From Alcaligenes sp. SORT26 (lineage in GTDB: Bacteria; Pseudomonadota; Gammaproteobacteria; Burkholderiales; Burkholderiaceae_B), in the NCBI RefSeq assembly GCF_017377875.1, contig NZ_CP070975.1:1674001-1738000 (forward strand): a DNA stretch of 64,000 nt, written 5' to 3'. The position numbers and the translations under genes were made by a program. The notes beneath the pieces are model-generated. The model saw nothing but the letters and a program-made list of their open reading frames with translations. It was not told where the DNA came from and did no database searches. Within the stretch, counting starts at the first letter, position 1; each line of letters opens with the position of its first letter. This document shows, piece after piece, positions 30,016-40,266 of this stretch.

Positions 30016-32154
30016 TCAGGAAGCAGCAGGAGCAGCTGGGCCGCCTTGAGCTTCGATACCGCCGATAGCCTTGATCGACAGACGCAGACGACCTTTCTCG
30101 TCAGCTTCAATGACCTTGACCTTAACAACCTGACCTACTTTCAGCACGTCATTGATGTTGGCGATACGGTAGTTAGCGATCTCGGAGATGTGCAGCAAGC
30201 CGTCACGGCCTGGCAGCACTTGCACAATCGCACCAAAGTCCAGCAAACGCATCACTGGGCCTTCGTATTCCTGACCCACTTCAACTTCGGCGGTCAGTTC
30301 TTTGATACGACGCTCGGCTTCGCGGGCCTTGTCCAGATCGGCGCTGGCGATAGTGATGGTACCGTCATCCGAAATATCGATCTGTGTACCAGTTTCTTCG
30401 GTCAGAGCGCGGATAGTTGCACCACCCTTACCAATCACGTCACGAATCTTCTCGGGGTTGATCTTCACGGTCAGCATGCGAGGCGCGAATTCGGACATCT
30501 CCGTACGGGAACCGTCGATGGACTCTTTCATCTTGCCCAGGATGTGCATACGGCCTTCGTGAGCCTGAGCCAATGCAACCTGCATGATTTCCTTGGTGAT
30601 GCCCTGGATCTTGATATCCATCTGCAAAGCAGTAATACCTTTCTCGGTACCGGCAACCTTGAAGTCCATATCACCCAGGTGATCTTCGTCACCCAGGATG
30701 TCTGTCAGCACAGCAAACTTGTTGCCTTCCTTGATCAGACCCATGGCCACACCGGCCACGTGATCTTGCACAGGAACGCCAGCGTCCATCATGGACAGCG
30801 AGCCACCGCACACGGATGCCATGGAGGAGGAACCGTTGGATTCAGTGATCTCGGACACCACACGGATGGAGTACTGGAAGTCTTCAGCAGCAGGCAACAA
30901 AGGCGTCAGAGCGCGCTTGGCCAGACGACCGTGACCGATTTCACGACGCTTGGGAGCACCGAAACGGCCAGCTTCGCCGGTGGCGAACGGAGGCATGTTG
31001 TAGTGCATCATGAAGCGATCGCGGTATTCACCCATGATCGAATCAATGATCTGCTCGTCTTGCTTGGTACCCAGGGTGGTCACCACCAAAGCCTGAGTTT
31101 CGCCACGCGTGAACAAGGCGCTACCGTGAGCACGGGGCAGAACGCCCAAACGGATGCTGATAGGACGAACCGTGCGGGTGTCGCGACCGTCAATACGGGA
31201 CTCGCCGCCCAAGATGCGCGAACGCACAATCTTGCTTTCCAGGTCGAACATCATGTTTTCAACGGCAACCATATCAGGCTGAGCCTGACCGGCGGCTTCA
31301 GCTTGAGCCTTGACCGTTTCTTTAACTTGAGCGTAAACAGCGCGCACTTGCTCGGTACGAGCTTGTTTTTCGCGTGTCTGGTAGGCCTGTGTCAGACCTT
31401 CTTCAGCAGCAGCGGTCACCGAAGCCAGCAGGCTTTCGTTAACAGCAGCAGGCTGCCAATCCCATTCAGGCTTGCCAGCTTCTTCAACCAGTTCGTGAAT
31501 GCAGTTGATGGCGGCTTGCATTTGCTCGTGAGCAAACACCACACCACCCAGCATGATTTCTTCGGACAATTGCTTGGCTTCGGACTCAACCATCAGCACA
31601 GCTTGTTCGGTACCGGCCACAACCAGATCCAGAGCCGAGGACTTCAGTTGAGTTGCGGACGGGTTCAGTACGTACTGACCATCAACGTAACCAACGCGAG
31701 CCGCGCCCACAGGACCGTTGAACGGAATACCGGAGATAGCCAGAGCAGCGGAGGCGCCGATCATGGCAGCGATATCAGGATCAATTTCTGGATTGACCGA
31801 TACCGTGTGAATGATGACCTGAACTTCGTTGTAGAAGCCTTCAGGGAACAGAGGACGCAGTGGGCGGTCGATCAGGCGGGAGATCAGGATCTCGCGCTCG
31901 GACTGGCGGCCTTCACGCTTGAAGAAACCACCAGGGATCTTGCCAGCGGAATAGGTTTTTTCGACGTAATCAACGGTCAGAGGAAAGAAGTCCTGACCTG
32001 CTTTCGCTTCGCTTTTGCCAACAACAGTGGCCAACACAACAGTGTCTTCAATCGAAACCAGCACGGCACCTGACGCCTGACGTGCGATTTCGCCGGTTTC
32101 CAGAACGACGGTATGTTCGCCGTACTGGAAAGACTTGGTGACTTTATTGAACAT
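30016..32154 (-). CDS. pnp: polyribonucleotide nucleotidyltransferase (PNPase)
   Basis: 3'-5' phosphorolytic exoribonuclease of mRNA decay (712 residues). It has two RNase PH modules; the first contains [20 protein letters not shown] and the second [23 protein letters not shown] domain follows ([15 protein letters not shown]), then an S1 domain ([19 protein letters not shown]). The frame opens at 32214, but the standard start is the ATG at 32154 giving [12 protein letters not shown]. It lies downstream of rpsO, the widespread rpsO-pnp order, separated by a strong hairpin. Confidence 0.97.
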   Translation of the reverse strand: MFNKVTKSFQYGEHTVVLETGEIARQASGAVLVSIEDTVVLATVVGKSEAKAGQDFFPLTVDYVEKTYSAGKIPGGFFKREGRQSEREILISRLIDRPLRPLFPEGFYNEVQVIIHTVSVNPEIDPDIAAMIGASAALAISGIPFNGPVGAARVGYVDGQYVLNPSATQLKSSALDLVVAGTEQAVLMVESEAKQLSEEIMLGGVVFAHEQMQAAINCIHELVEEAGKPEWDWQPAAVNESLLASVTAAAEEGLTQAYQTREKQARTEQVRAVYAQVKETVKAQAEAAGQAQPDMVAVENMMFDLESKIVRSRILGGESRIDGRDTRTVRPISIRLGVLPRAHGSALFTRGETQALVVTTLGTKQDEQIIDSIMGEYRDRFMMHYNMPPFATGEAGRFGAPKRREIGHGRLAKRALTPLLPAAEDFQYSIRVVSEITESNGSSSMASVCGGSLSMMDAGVPVQDHVAGVAMGLIKEGNKFAVLTDILGDEDHLGDMDFKVAGTEKGITALQMDIKIQGITKEIMQVALAQAHEGRMHILGKMKESIDGSRTEMSEFAPRMLTVKINPEKIRDVIGKGGATIRALTEETGTQIDISDDGTITIASADLDKAREAERRIKELTAEVEVGQEYEGPVMRLLDFGAIVQVLPGRDGLLHISEIANYRIANINDVLKVGQVVKVKVIEADEKGRLRLSIKAIGGIEAQGGPAAPAAS

Positions 32155-32170
32155 TAGGAGAATCCTTACA

Positions 32171-32218
32171 ATAAAAAAACCGTGCACACAGCGAAACCAG
32201 TTCGCCGAATGCACGGTT
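32171..32218 (-). terminator. rpsO terminator / pnp leader hairpin
   Basis: A 9-bp outer stem (AACCGTGCA at 32178-32186 with TGCACGGTT at 32210-32218) encloses a further CGAA/TTCG stem, and is followed on the minus strand by T7. It fits a partial terminator after rpsO. The long stem, placed just before the pnp start, is also where enterobacteria have an RNase III processing site that mediates pnp autocontrol; that role is inferred here. Confidence 0.75.
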
Positions 32219-32243
32219 GTTTAGCGGGGAGCCAGCCCCGGTA

Positions 32244-32513
32244 TCACTTACGCAGACCGAGTTTTTCGATCAAAGCACGGTAAGCGTCTGGATTACGACC
32301 TTTCAGGTAATCCAGCAATTTACGACGACGGCTAACCATACGCAGCAGACCGCGACGGGAGTGGTGATCTTTGTTGTGAGCCTTGAAGTGGCCGGTCAAT
32401 TCGTTGATGCGAGCGGTCAGCAAAGCCACTTGCACTTCTGGGGAGCCTGTATCGCCTTGTTTACGCTGAAACTCGGAAACGATATCGACTTTTTTGATAT
32501 CTGCAACTGCCAT
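32244..32513 (-). CDS. rpsO: 30S ribosomal protein S15
   Basis: Primary 16S rRNA-binding protein of the small-subunit platform (89 residues, normal length). The helical sequence with [20 protein letters not shown], the [19 protein letters not shown] block and the final Tyr-containing helix are diagnostic. It has its own strong promoter and a structured leader of about 93 bases. It is followed by a hairpin and pnp. Confidence 0.97.
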   Translation of the reverse strand: MAVADIKKVDIVSEFQRKQGDTGSPEVQVALLTARINELTGHFKAHNKDHHSRRGLLRMVSRRRKLLDYLKGRNPDAYRALIEKLGLRK

Positions 32514-32607
32514 TTTATTTAGCCTCTAAGACTTGCGTTAGGACCGAGGTGCCCTAACGTGGTGAAAATGAGATTAAGTGCACCGGGCCCACCGGGCCAA
32601 GTGCAAG
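32514..32607 (-). promoter_or_regulatory. structured 5' leader of rpsO, candidate S15 autoregulatory element
   Basis: Two hairpins lie between the predicted transcript start and the rpsO ATG. One has GGCCC/GGGCC closed by GCAC/GTGC (about 32579-32603). The other is CGTTAGG/CCTAACG (32536-32542 with 32553-32559), ending about 20 bases before the start codon. S15 represses its own translation through leader structures in several bacterial groups; that this leader does so is inference. Confidence 0.45.
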
Positions 32608-32613
32608 CTAACG

Positions 32614-32643
32614 ATTATAACGAAAAACCGGGGAAGGCGTTAA
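32614..32643 (-). promoter_or_regulatory. rpsO promoter
   Basis: On the minus strand, a perfect -10 TATAAT (32614-32619) is preceded by TTAACG (32638-32643) with an 18-base spacer. It lies between the pssA stop and rpsO. Confidence 0.7.
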
Positions 32644-32679
32644 GCATTTCGATCTGCCAGCCCCCGAAACCCCTGTATT

Positions 32680-33447
32680 TTAGTTGTTTCCACGCCGAAG
32701 TCGCGCCAAAGCTCGAGCCCGACGCCAGCGCCAGGCCATTACGACCCAGCCCGACAAGCCATACAGGCAGAACAAGCCAAACAGGAAGACTGGCGGGTCT
32801 GTGGAGACAAACACAAAGACCAGAACAAAGAGCAACATGCCCCAGAACGGCACGCTACGGCTGACCGCAAAGGACTTGCCGCTATAGAACGGTGCATTGG
32901 ACACCATGGCCAGACCGGCATAGATCGTCAAACCAAACGCGACCCAAGGAATCACGTTCACATGCAGGGACAACTTGTTGTCTACTGCCAGCCAAACAAA
33001 GCCCGCCACCAGTGCAGCAGCGGCCGGACTGGGCAGACCCTGGAAAAAGCGTTTGTCGACCACTTCAATATTGGTATTGAAACGAGCCAGACGCAGTGCG
33101 CCGCCGGCTACATAGATAAAAGCGGCCAGCCACCCCCACCGCCCCAAACCTTGCATGGCCCAGACATACATGACCAGCGCGGGTGCCGCACCAAAGGAGA
33201 TCATGTCGGCCATGGAGTCGTACTGCTCGCCAAAGGCGGACTGGGTATTGGTCAAACGGGCAACCCGTCCGTCCATACCGTCAAACACCAGTGCCAGGAA
33301 AATGGCGATGGCCGCGGCTTCAAAGCGACCATTCATGGCTTGCACAACGGCATAGAACCCCGCGAACAAATTGGCAGTGGTAAAGGCGTTGGGCAATAGA
33401 TAGATGCTACGCCGACGACGGGTTTCATCATTGAGCAAATTGGGCAT
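32680..33447 (-). CDS. pssA: CDP-diacylglycerol--serine O-phosphatidyltransferase
   Basis: Integral-membrane enzyme making phosphatidylserine, the precursor of phosphatidylethanolamine (255 residues, about 7-8 helices). The CDP-alcohol phosphotransferase motif D-G-x2-[AG]-R-x8-G-x3-D-x3-D is seen as DGMDGRVAR, then FGEQYDSMAD. The C terminus is very basic (WRWRRARALARLRRGNN). It is downstream of the ilv genes after a 385-base gap, so probably has its own promoter. A type-II (Bacillus-like) PssA is the likely subtype. Confidence 0.9.
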   Translation of the reverse strand: MPNLLNDETRRRRSIYLLPNAFTTANLFAGFYAVVQAMNGRFEAAAIAIFLALVFDGMDGRVARLTNTQSAFGEQYDSMADMISFGAAPALVMYVWAMQGLGRWGWLAAFIYVAGGALRLARFNTNIEVVDKRFFQGLPSPAAAALVAGFVWLAVDNKLSLHVNVIPWVAFGLTIYAGLAMVSNAPFYSGKSFAVSRSVPFWGMLLFVLVFVFVSTDPPVFLFGLFCLYGLSGWVVMAWRWRRARALARLRRGNN

Positions 33448-33750
33448 AATTCATGCTTTAAGAGTTGTTGCTAGAGACTGAACGCTCAAATGTAGCATTG
33501 TAAGCCAAGCTGCAGAACGCAAATAATTCAAGCGAATAACAGTCAGCCGCCTTAAAAGGGGCAGGATTTGCAGAGGCAGACACAAGCCTGTTCAGGCTGA
33601 CTGGCATCAAGCAAGAGTATAAGCTCCCGCGCCCCTGAAGGAATCCGCGAATCCCAAGGCAACAGCGCTCGCTGCGCCGCATACGCCCGATCCTGTCCAG
33701 ATAGTATTGACTTACCTGGAGTGGCCTGACAGCGTTGCCAAACAAAAATA
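33448..33750. other. intergenic region upstream of pssA
   Basis: About 300 bases. It contains TACAAT and TACATT elements on the minus strand near 33496-33502 that might be -10 boxes of pssA, but no clear -35. A 95-codon open frame on the minus strand (33458-33745) has no RBS or family similarity I recognise; I treat it as chance. Confidence 0.35.
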
Positions 33751-33788
33751 AAAAACCGGCTGGCGCCAGAAGACGCCAGCCGGTTTTT
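33751..33788. terminator. strong terminator after ilvC
   Basis: A 15-bp perfect stem (33751-33765 with 33774-33788) containing ACCGGCTGGCG has an A-run on one side and a T-run on the other. It ends the minus-strand ilv unit about 45 bases past the ilvC stop and could work in both directions. Confidence 0.9.
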
Positions 33789-33832
33789 TGTTCAAGACCA
33801 GGACAGGCTATTCACCTGCCCCAATATCAAAC

Positions 33833-34936
<1,104 letters not shown>

Positions 34937-35064
34937 TCATTACTTCCAGAACAGGGCCACCGCGGTCTACACAGCGTCAGGCCGTGTTTACCCTTTATAA
35001 GGAGCCGCTTTAAAAAGCAGCCCCTTGAATAAAAGCGGTAATTATGTCCTGAAAAAGCCTTGGC

Positions 35065-35556
35065 TTACAGCTTTAAGACACGTTCGCCACGGCTGACACC
35101 AGAGACCCCGGTGCGCACTGTTTCAAGAATGGCCGTACGATCCAGCGCATTGATGAAAGCAGCAATTTTGTCTTGAACACCGGTCAGTTCGATGGTGTAT
35201 GTCTTGTCCGTAACATCAATGATGCGGCCACGGAAAATATCCGCCATGCGCTTCATCTCTTCACGTTCCTTGCCTACCGCCCGCACTTTGATCAGCATGA
35301 GTTCACGCTCGATGTGGGGGCCTTCGGACAGATCCACCACCTTGACCACGTCAACCAGACGGTTCAAGTGCTTGGTGATCTGCTCGATGACGTCGTCCGC
35401 CCCTCGGGTAACGATAGTCATGCGAGACAGGGTGTCGTCCTCGGTTGGGGCAACCGTCAAGGTCTCGATGTTATAGCCACGGGCTGAAAACAGGCCGACC
35501 ACACGGGACAGTGCACCGGGCTCGTTTTCCAGAAGGATAGAAATGACGTGTTTCAT
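35065..35556 (-). CDS. ilvH: acetolactate synthase small (regulatory) subunit
   Basis: ACT-domain subunit that activates the catalytic subunit and binds valine for feedback inhibition (163 residues). The N-terminal ACT fold opens with KHVISILLENEPGALSRVVG, followed by LFSARGYNIETLTV, both characteristic. The second half is the IlvH C-terminal domain. It starts 10 bases after the ilvI stop, so it is in the same operon. Confidence 0.97.
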   Translation of the reverse strand: MKHVISILLENEPGALSRVVGLFSARGYNIETLTVAPTEDDTLSRMTIVTRGADDVIEQITKHLNRLVDVVKVVDLSEGPHIERELMLIKVRAVGKEREEMKRMADIFRGRIIDVTDKTYTIELTGVQDKIAAFINALDRTAILETVRTGVSGVSRGERVLKL

Positions 35557-35566
35557 GGTTCTCTCC

Positions 35567-37288
35567 TTACAGATCGTCCGGGCCCAAGAGCATTTCTGTC
35601 AGGCCGCGGCCTGCTTTCACCATCGGGAACACGTTTTCGGTTTGGTCCGTGATGAAGTTCAGAAATACCAGGCGGTCTTTGTGCGTGGTGAAGGCTTCGC
35701 GAATAGCGGGGACCACATCGGCTGGCTTGTCGATCTCCAGACCCACGTGACCATAGCTTTCCACCAGTTTGACAAAGTCAGGCAGCGCATCCACATAGGA
35801 CTCGGAATAACGCGAGCCGTAGTCGATTTGCTGCCACTGGCGCACCATGCCCAAATAACGATTGTTCAGGCAAAGAACCTTGGGGCTCAAGCGGTACTGT
35901 TTGCACGTAGACAGTTCCTGGATGTTCATCTGGATGGAGCCTTCACCGGTGATGACGGCAACGTCCTGGCCAGGGTTGGCCATTTGCACACCCATTGCGT
36001 AAGGCAAGCCCACGCCCATCGTGCCCAGGCCACCGGAATTGATCCAGCGACGAGGCTTATTGAATTTGTAGTACTGTGCCGCCCACATCTGGTGCTGGCC
36101 CACATCGGAAGTCACGAAGGCGTTGCCGCCGGTCACTTCCCACAGGGATTCCACCACGTATTGCGGCTTGATCAGCTCGTCCGACTTGGTATAGACCAAG
36201 GAGTTCTTGCCACGCCAGACGTTGATCTGCTTCCACCAGTCGTTCAACGAAGGCTGGTTCTGCGATTCCTGACGGCTTTGCGCATACAGCTCATTGAACT
36301 CGACCAGCACGTCCTTGACGCAGCCCACGATAGGCACATCAACTTTCACGCGCTTGGAAATAACGGAAGGATCAATATCAATATGAATGATCTTGCGTGG
36401 ATTCTGGCTGAAGTGACGGGTATTACCAATCACACGGTCATCGAAACGGGCACCCACTGCGATCAGGACATCACAGTTTTGCATGGTCATATTGGCTTCG
36501 TAGGTCCCGTGCATGCCAGGCATACCAATATATTGGTCTGCCGTGCCGGGATACGCACCCAAGCCCATCAAGGTTGTTGTGCAAGGCGCACCACTTAACT
36601 TGACCAGTTCGCTGAGCTCGTTTTCAGCATTACCCAGCACCACACCACCACCGACATAAATCAGCGGGCGCTCGGCGCTATTGAGAATCTGAACGGCTTT
36701 CTTGATTTGCCCCTGGTGGCCTTTGGTCACAGGCGCGTAAGAGCGCATCTTGACCTCGCCACGCTTGGGCGTGTATTTGCACGTTGCGGTCGTAATATCT
36801 TTGGGGATATCAATCAGCACAGGACCGGGACGGCCTGTGGTGGCAATGAAAAATGCCTTGCGAATGGTATCGGCCAAATCACGAACATCGCGCACCAGAA
36901 AGTTGTGCTTGACGCAAGGACGGGTGATACCGATGGCATCACATTCCTGGAAAGCATCTTCACCAATTGCCTGGGTGCTGACCTGCCCACTGATGATGAC
37001 CATCGGAATGGAGTCCAGGTAAGCGGTCGCAATACCGGTGACGGCATTGGTGACGCCCGGGCCACTGGTTACCAGTGCCACGCCAACTTTTTGGGATGAA
37101 CGGGAGTAGGCATCCGCCGCATGAACAGCAGCCTGTTCATGGCGCACGAGAATGTGCTGGAAGCGGTCCTGCTTGAAGATTGCGTCGTAGATATAGAGAA
37201 CGGCACCACCCGGATAACCGAAAACGTGTTCCACGCCTTCGTCCGCGAGCGTGCGCACAACAATATCTGCGCCATTTAATTCAGACAT
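35567..37288 (-). CDS. ilvI: acetolactate synthase large (catalytic) subunit
   Basis: Thiamine-diphosphate enzyme condensing pyruvate with pyruvate or 2-oxobutyrate, the first common step of branched-chain amino-acid synthesis (573 residues). The N-terminal ThDP glutamate lies in ILVRHEQAAVHAADAYSR, and the FAD/quinone-fold middle domain follows. The Mg/ThDP motif begins GEGSIQMNIQEL and ends LNNRYLG; the second residue is Glu where E. coli has Asp, a conservative change. The frame opens at 37435, but the ATG at 37288 has AAAGGA 6 bases upstream and gives MSELNGADIVV. A leader with hairpins precedes it. The ilvB name is also used. Confidence 0.95.
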   Translation of the reverse strand: MSELNGADIVVRTLADEGVEHVFGYPGGAVLYIYDAIFKQDRFQHILVRHEQAAVHAADAYSRSSQKVGVALVTSGPGVTNAVTGIATAYLDSIPMVIISGQVSTQAIGEDAFQECDAIGITRPCVKHNFLVRDVRDLADTIRKAFFIATTGRPGPVLIDIPKDITTATCKYTPKRGEVKMRSYAPVTKGHQGQIKKAVQILNSAERPLIYVGGGVVLGNAENELSELVKLSGAPCTTTLMGLGAYPGTADQYIGMPGMHGTYEANMTMQNCDVLIAVGARFDDRVIGNTRHFSQNPRKIIHIDIDPSVISKRVKVDVPIVGCVKDVLVEFNELYAQSRQESQNQPSLNDWWKQINVWRGKNSLVYTKSDELIKPQYVVESLWEVTGGNAFVTSDVGQHQMWAAQYYKFNKPRRWINSGGLGTMGVGLPYAMGVQMANPGQDVAVITGEGSIQMNIQELSTCKQYRLSPKVLCLNNRYLGMVRQWQQIDYGSRYSESYVDALPDFVKLVESYGHVGLEIDKPADVVPAIREAFTTHKDRLVFLNFITDQTENVFPMVKAGRGLTEMLLGPDDL

Positions 37289-37530
37289 GAGTTTTCCTTT
37301 CAGTCTTGCTCTGCAATATCGACCGACCACGACGGTCCGAGCTTGAACCGATGTCAGCAACATGATCTGGCGCTTCATGGCCCACAGGACCACACCACCC
37401 AGACACATTACCGTCCGGCCTGCACTCTTCGACACTCAGTGCGTGCATACAAAAACGTATGCGTTAGCTTGAAACGGAAGTCCTGGCATCCCACGCTTGT
37501 GACGCGGCCAGCAACAAAGTTTATAGGCGC

Positions 37531-37555
37531 AAAAAACCGGGCGGATGGCCCGGTT
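37531..37555 (-). terminator. leader terminator (candidate attenuator) upstream of ilvI
   Basis: An 8-bp perfect stem AACCGGGC/GCCCGGTT with a 5-base loop is followed on the minus strand by T6. It lies about 245 bases before the ilvI start with no gene upstream on that strand, so it would end transcription inside the ilvI leader. That placement suggests attenuation rather than ordinary termination. Confidence 0.6.
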
Positions 37556-37573
37556 AACAGTGCCTCGCTACAA

Positions 37574-37599
37574 TTTGCTCGGATAAGGAGCAAAAACAC
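37574..37599 (-). promoter_or_regulatory. possible leader-peptide start and pause hairpin of the ilv operon
   Basis: A minus-strand GTG at 37599 opens a frame reading V/M-F-L-L-L-I before the terminator hairpin. A hairpin TTTGCTC/GAGCAAA (37574-37580 with 37588-37594) overlies these Leu and Ile codons. Branched-chain codons in an ilv leader would fit ribosome-mediated attenuation. Against it, the frame does not stop before the terminator, the RBS is weak, and I find no good antiterminator pairing. Confidence 0.35.
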
Positions 37600-37691
37600 C
37601 TAGTTACTTTACCTTGACTGCTCAAAGCGAGCAACTGTGATTGTTGGTAAAGTGCAAAAAAACAGGCTTAAAGCTTGCATACGTAAAACGA

Positions 37692-37697
37692 TATACT
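37692..37697 (+). promoter_or_regulatory. possible -10 element of the FUSC gene
   Basis: TATACT lies 31 bases before the ATG at 37729. The best -35 candidate (TTAAAG, 18-base spacer) matches poorly. Confidence 0.3.
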
Positions 37698-37728
37698 GTC
37701 TACCTATGACGAGCTGTCCGGGTATTTT

Positions 37729-40014
37729 ATGGCATCGCCCATCCCACAATTAAAACAATTCCTGTATAGCCACTATTTTTTCGGTGGACTGCGCCAGTCC
37801 ATCGGTGTGCTTTTGCCGGTCATTATTTTGGGCCGCTTCTTTGGTCACTATGACATTGGCGTCATTGCGTCCATGGGCGCCACCTGCGTTGCCATCATTG
37901 ACCAGCCCGGCGGCCCGCGCCGCTACCGCAACAATGAAATGCTGGGCGGTATTGCCCTGGGCACTGTCACCGTCGGCCTGACGGGGCTGGCCTCCAGCTC
38001 TCCCCTGCTGCTGGTTCTGTGCGTCCCGTTTCTGTGCTTTCTGTACAGCATGTTCTCCGTCTTTGGCCGTCGTGGCGGGCTGATCGGCTTTGCCGCCCTG
38101 CTGCTGATGACCTTGACGATGCGCTTTCCCATGCAGCCGCACGAGGTCCTGGCGCACACGCTGTATTCCTTTGGCGGCGGGCTGTCCTATTACCTGTTCA
38201 GCACCCTGTTCAGACGTCTGTTCTGGTATCGGGAAGAACGACAGACTCTGGCAGTGGCGTTGTTCGCAACCGCTGAATACATGGAAGCCCGTGCCCAGTT
38301 CTACGACTCCACCTCGGACCTGGATACCTGCTACCGACGCCTGATCAATCTGCAGTCCAATATGACCGAGAAACACCAGGCTGCCCGGGATATGGTGCTA
38401 CGTGAACTGCCCCGTGGATACGGGCGTGGGGATCATCACCGCCGCGCTTTGCTGACGATCTTTTTAAATATGGTCAGCATTCTGGATTCCCTGGTCGCTA
38501 CCTATACGGACTACACCGTGCTGCGTCGCCAACTGGTCGAGAGCGACTTCATGATCTTTGCCCGTGATGGCTTGTACAAGCTGTCCCTGGACATTGGTCG
38601 CGTTGCCATGAATGTCTCGCGCAGCAACAGTACAAAACGCCGCTCCAGCGTCAAAGCAGAAATCCGCGCCATGGAATATGAACTGGAGAAGTACAAACGC
38701 CAGGGCATGTCGCAAACCGACCCGGAAACCTATGCGCTGCTGGTTCAAGTAGTGCGCCGCCTGCGAAACCTGAACCGTATTGTGGACAATATGGCCAGCC
38801 TGTCCCACCGCGCCAGTCAGAATCTGCCGGTAGACCAATACCTGAATAAATCGCTAAGCCGCATGCTGTCGCGCGAAGAGTTGCGCCTGGGTATGTTGAC
38901 AAGCAACCTGAAGCGCAAGTCCTCGCACTTTCGCTATGCCGCACGCGTCAGTATTGCTTCCATGGTGGCACTGGGTGTAGGCGGGCTGAGTGCCCACTTT
39001 CAAAATGAATTGGGCTTGGTCAGCGCCCTGACTGCTCACAGTTACTGGATCATCCTGACCATTCTGGTAATCATGAAGCCGGGCTTTGCAATCACACGTC
39101 AGCGCAATGGCTGGCGTTTGTTTGGCACTGTGCTGGGCTGCGCGGCGGCCTTCCTGCTGCTGAAGCTGACCGATAACCGCGAACTGTATCTGATTGCCAT
39201 GCTGCTGGCCTACTTGCTGGGTAACAGTCTGGTTCAGCTTAATTTCTTGCTGTCCGCCCTGTTCAACACGATCTTCGTGATCCTGTCCTTCCAGTTCCTG
39301 TCTACTGGTGGTTCCTTCATTATTGGCGAGCGTCTGATTGATACGCTGATTGGCTGCGGTATCGCGATGGCCGCCAGTTACTTGCTGCCCAATTGGGAGT
39401 CCAGTGCCATGACGGGCCTGGCTCGTGCCGCTTTGGCAGCCAACCAGGAATTCTGGCGCGCTGGTATGGAGTTTGCCCGCCTGAGCCGACTCCACAACCA
39501 GATCATCAAGACCAGCAAAGACGGCGAATCCACCATGACAGATGCCCAGAAGGAGCAAGTGGATCTGGACTTGATGGAAGCGGATACCGCCTGGCAAGTG
39601 GCGAACAAGAACGTGCATATTGCCTTCAGCAACTTTGCCTCGGCCTTTTATCGCATGATGGATGAGCCAGTCAGCCGTCAGGCCAATGTGTCTTTGCTGA
39701 ATAATCTGCTGATTCAGAACCATGTACTGGCTTCGCAAATCAGTGCCGCCGCTCCCTTGCTGGCGAACCTGAGTCAAATTCCGCCAGGCATCCAGAACTC
39801 ACTGGATGCCATTGGAGCCCTGATCAACGACAAAGACGCCGAGCCACCTGCCTCGATTGAAACCGAAGGTGAGTTGGCCATGCTGGCCTACCCGATTCGT
39901 CAAATGAGCAAGGCTGCCCAACTGATACGGCAGGATATGAGAGGCCTGGAATATAGCGCTGGCCCGCAACTGCCGCCTGAGCGCAAGCAGGAACTGAAGC
40001 AGCAAGAGGCTTGA
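37729..40014 (+). CDS. FUSC-family (YccS/AaeB-like) inner-membrane protein
   Basis: A 761-residue membrane protein with two blocks of about five to six helices (about 20-165 and 405-550), each followed by a large cytoplasmic helical region. This is the duplicated layout of the FUSC superfamily, which includes YccS, YhfK and the aromatic-acid exporter AaeB. The second block includes SALTAHSYWIILTILVIMKP and LFGTVLGCAAAFLLL, typical of this fold. The C-terminal helical domain (about 560-760) is charged. Its substrate is unknown; export of aromatic acids is one possibility. It is single-gene, divergent from ilvI, and followed by a tandem repeat and terminator. Confidence 0.82.
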   Translation: MASPIPQLKQFLYSHYFFGGLRQSIGVLLPVIILGRFFGHYDIGVIASMGATCVAIIDQPGGPRRYRNNEMLGGIALGTVTVGLTGLASSSPLLLVLCVPFLCFLYSMFSVFGRRGGLIGFAALLLMTLTMRFPMQPHEVLAHTLYSFGGGLSYYLFSTLFRRLFWYREERQTLAVALFATAEYMEARAQFYDSTSDLDTCYRRLINLQSNMTEKHQAARDMVLRELPRGYGRGDHHRRALLTIFLNMVSILDSLVATYTDYTVLRRQLVESDFMIFARDGLYKLSLDIGRVAMNVSRSNSTKRRSSVKAEIRAMEYELEKYKRQGMSQTDPETYALLVQVVRRLRNLNRIVDNMASLSHRASQNLPVDQYLNKSLSRMLSREELRLGMLTSNLKRKSSHFRYAARVSIASMVALGVGGLSAHFQNELGLVSALTAHSYWIILTILVIMKPGFAITRQRNGWRLFGTVLGCAAAFLLLKLTDNRELYLIAMLLAYLLGNSLVQLNFLLSALFNTIFVILSFQFLSTGGSFIIGERLIDTLIGCGIAMAASYLLPNWESSAMTGLARAALAANQEFWRAGMEFARLSRLHNQIIKTSKDGESTMTDAQKEQVDLDLMEADTAWQVANKNVHIAFSNFASAFYRMMDEPVSRQANVSLLNNLLIQNHVLASQISAAAPLLANLSQIPPGIQNSLDAIGALINDKDAEPPASIETEGELAMLAYPIRQMSKAAQLIRQDMRGLEYSAGPQLPPERKQELKQQEA

Positions 40015-40055
40015 TAAGCCTATCCTGAAACAAAATAAACTCGCCATTAGATCCA

Positions 40056-40118
40056 CAGCATTCAGCATTCAGCACTCAGCACTCAGCACTCAGCACTCAG
40101 CACTCAGCACTCAGCACT
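40056..40118. repeat. heptanucleotide tandem repeat, nine units
   Basis: Nine contiguous 7-bp units: two of CAGCATT followed by seven of CAGCACT. The 63 bases lie 42 bases past the FUSC stop and 36 bases before the terminator stem, so in the transcribed 3' region. The perfect identity of the last seven units suggests recent slippage-driven expansion. Confidence 0.97.
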
Positions 40119-40153
40119 AAAGCATAGGGCGCCAGGCCCTCTAACCGAGAAAT

Positions 40154-40191
40154 AAAAAAGGCAAGGCGCAATACATGCCCTTGCCTTTTTT
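40154..40191. terminator. bidirectional terminator between FUSC gene and yaaA
   Basis: A 13-bp stem AAAAAAGGCAAGG/CCTTGCCTTTTTT has A- and T-runs within the stem ends. It serves the plus-strand FUSC gene and possibly the convergent yaaA. Confidence 0.85.
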
Positions 40192-40266
40192 CATCAAAAC
40201 CACAAGACCGCAGACCAGCTAAAAACAGCAGTATCTGCGGCCCATGACATCAAACCAAAACGTCTA

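Noticed and set aside
29911-32073. 720-codon open frame on the plus strand opposite pnp
   Set aside because: It is the antisense shadow of pnp. Composition is His/Gln/Thr-rich without domains, and there is no RBS.
33458-33745. 95-codon minus-strand frame upstream of pssA
   Set aside because: No RBS and no features. It lies where the pssA promoter is expected.
35567-37288. Glu for Asp in the thiamine-diphosphate motif of IlvI as a sign of inactivity
   Set aside because: The change is conservative, the rest of the motif is intact, and I recall Glu in related betaproteobacterial enzymes.
37408-37599. 63-codon frame upstream of ilvI as a protein gene
   Set aside because: It spans the leader terminator and lacks protein features. 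Only its first codons are kept as a possible leader-peptide start.
40056-40118. CRISPR-like repeat
   Set aside because: The units are 7 bp and contiguous without spacers, so it is a simple tandem repeat.
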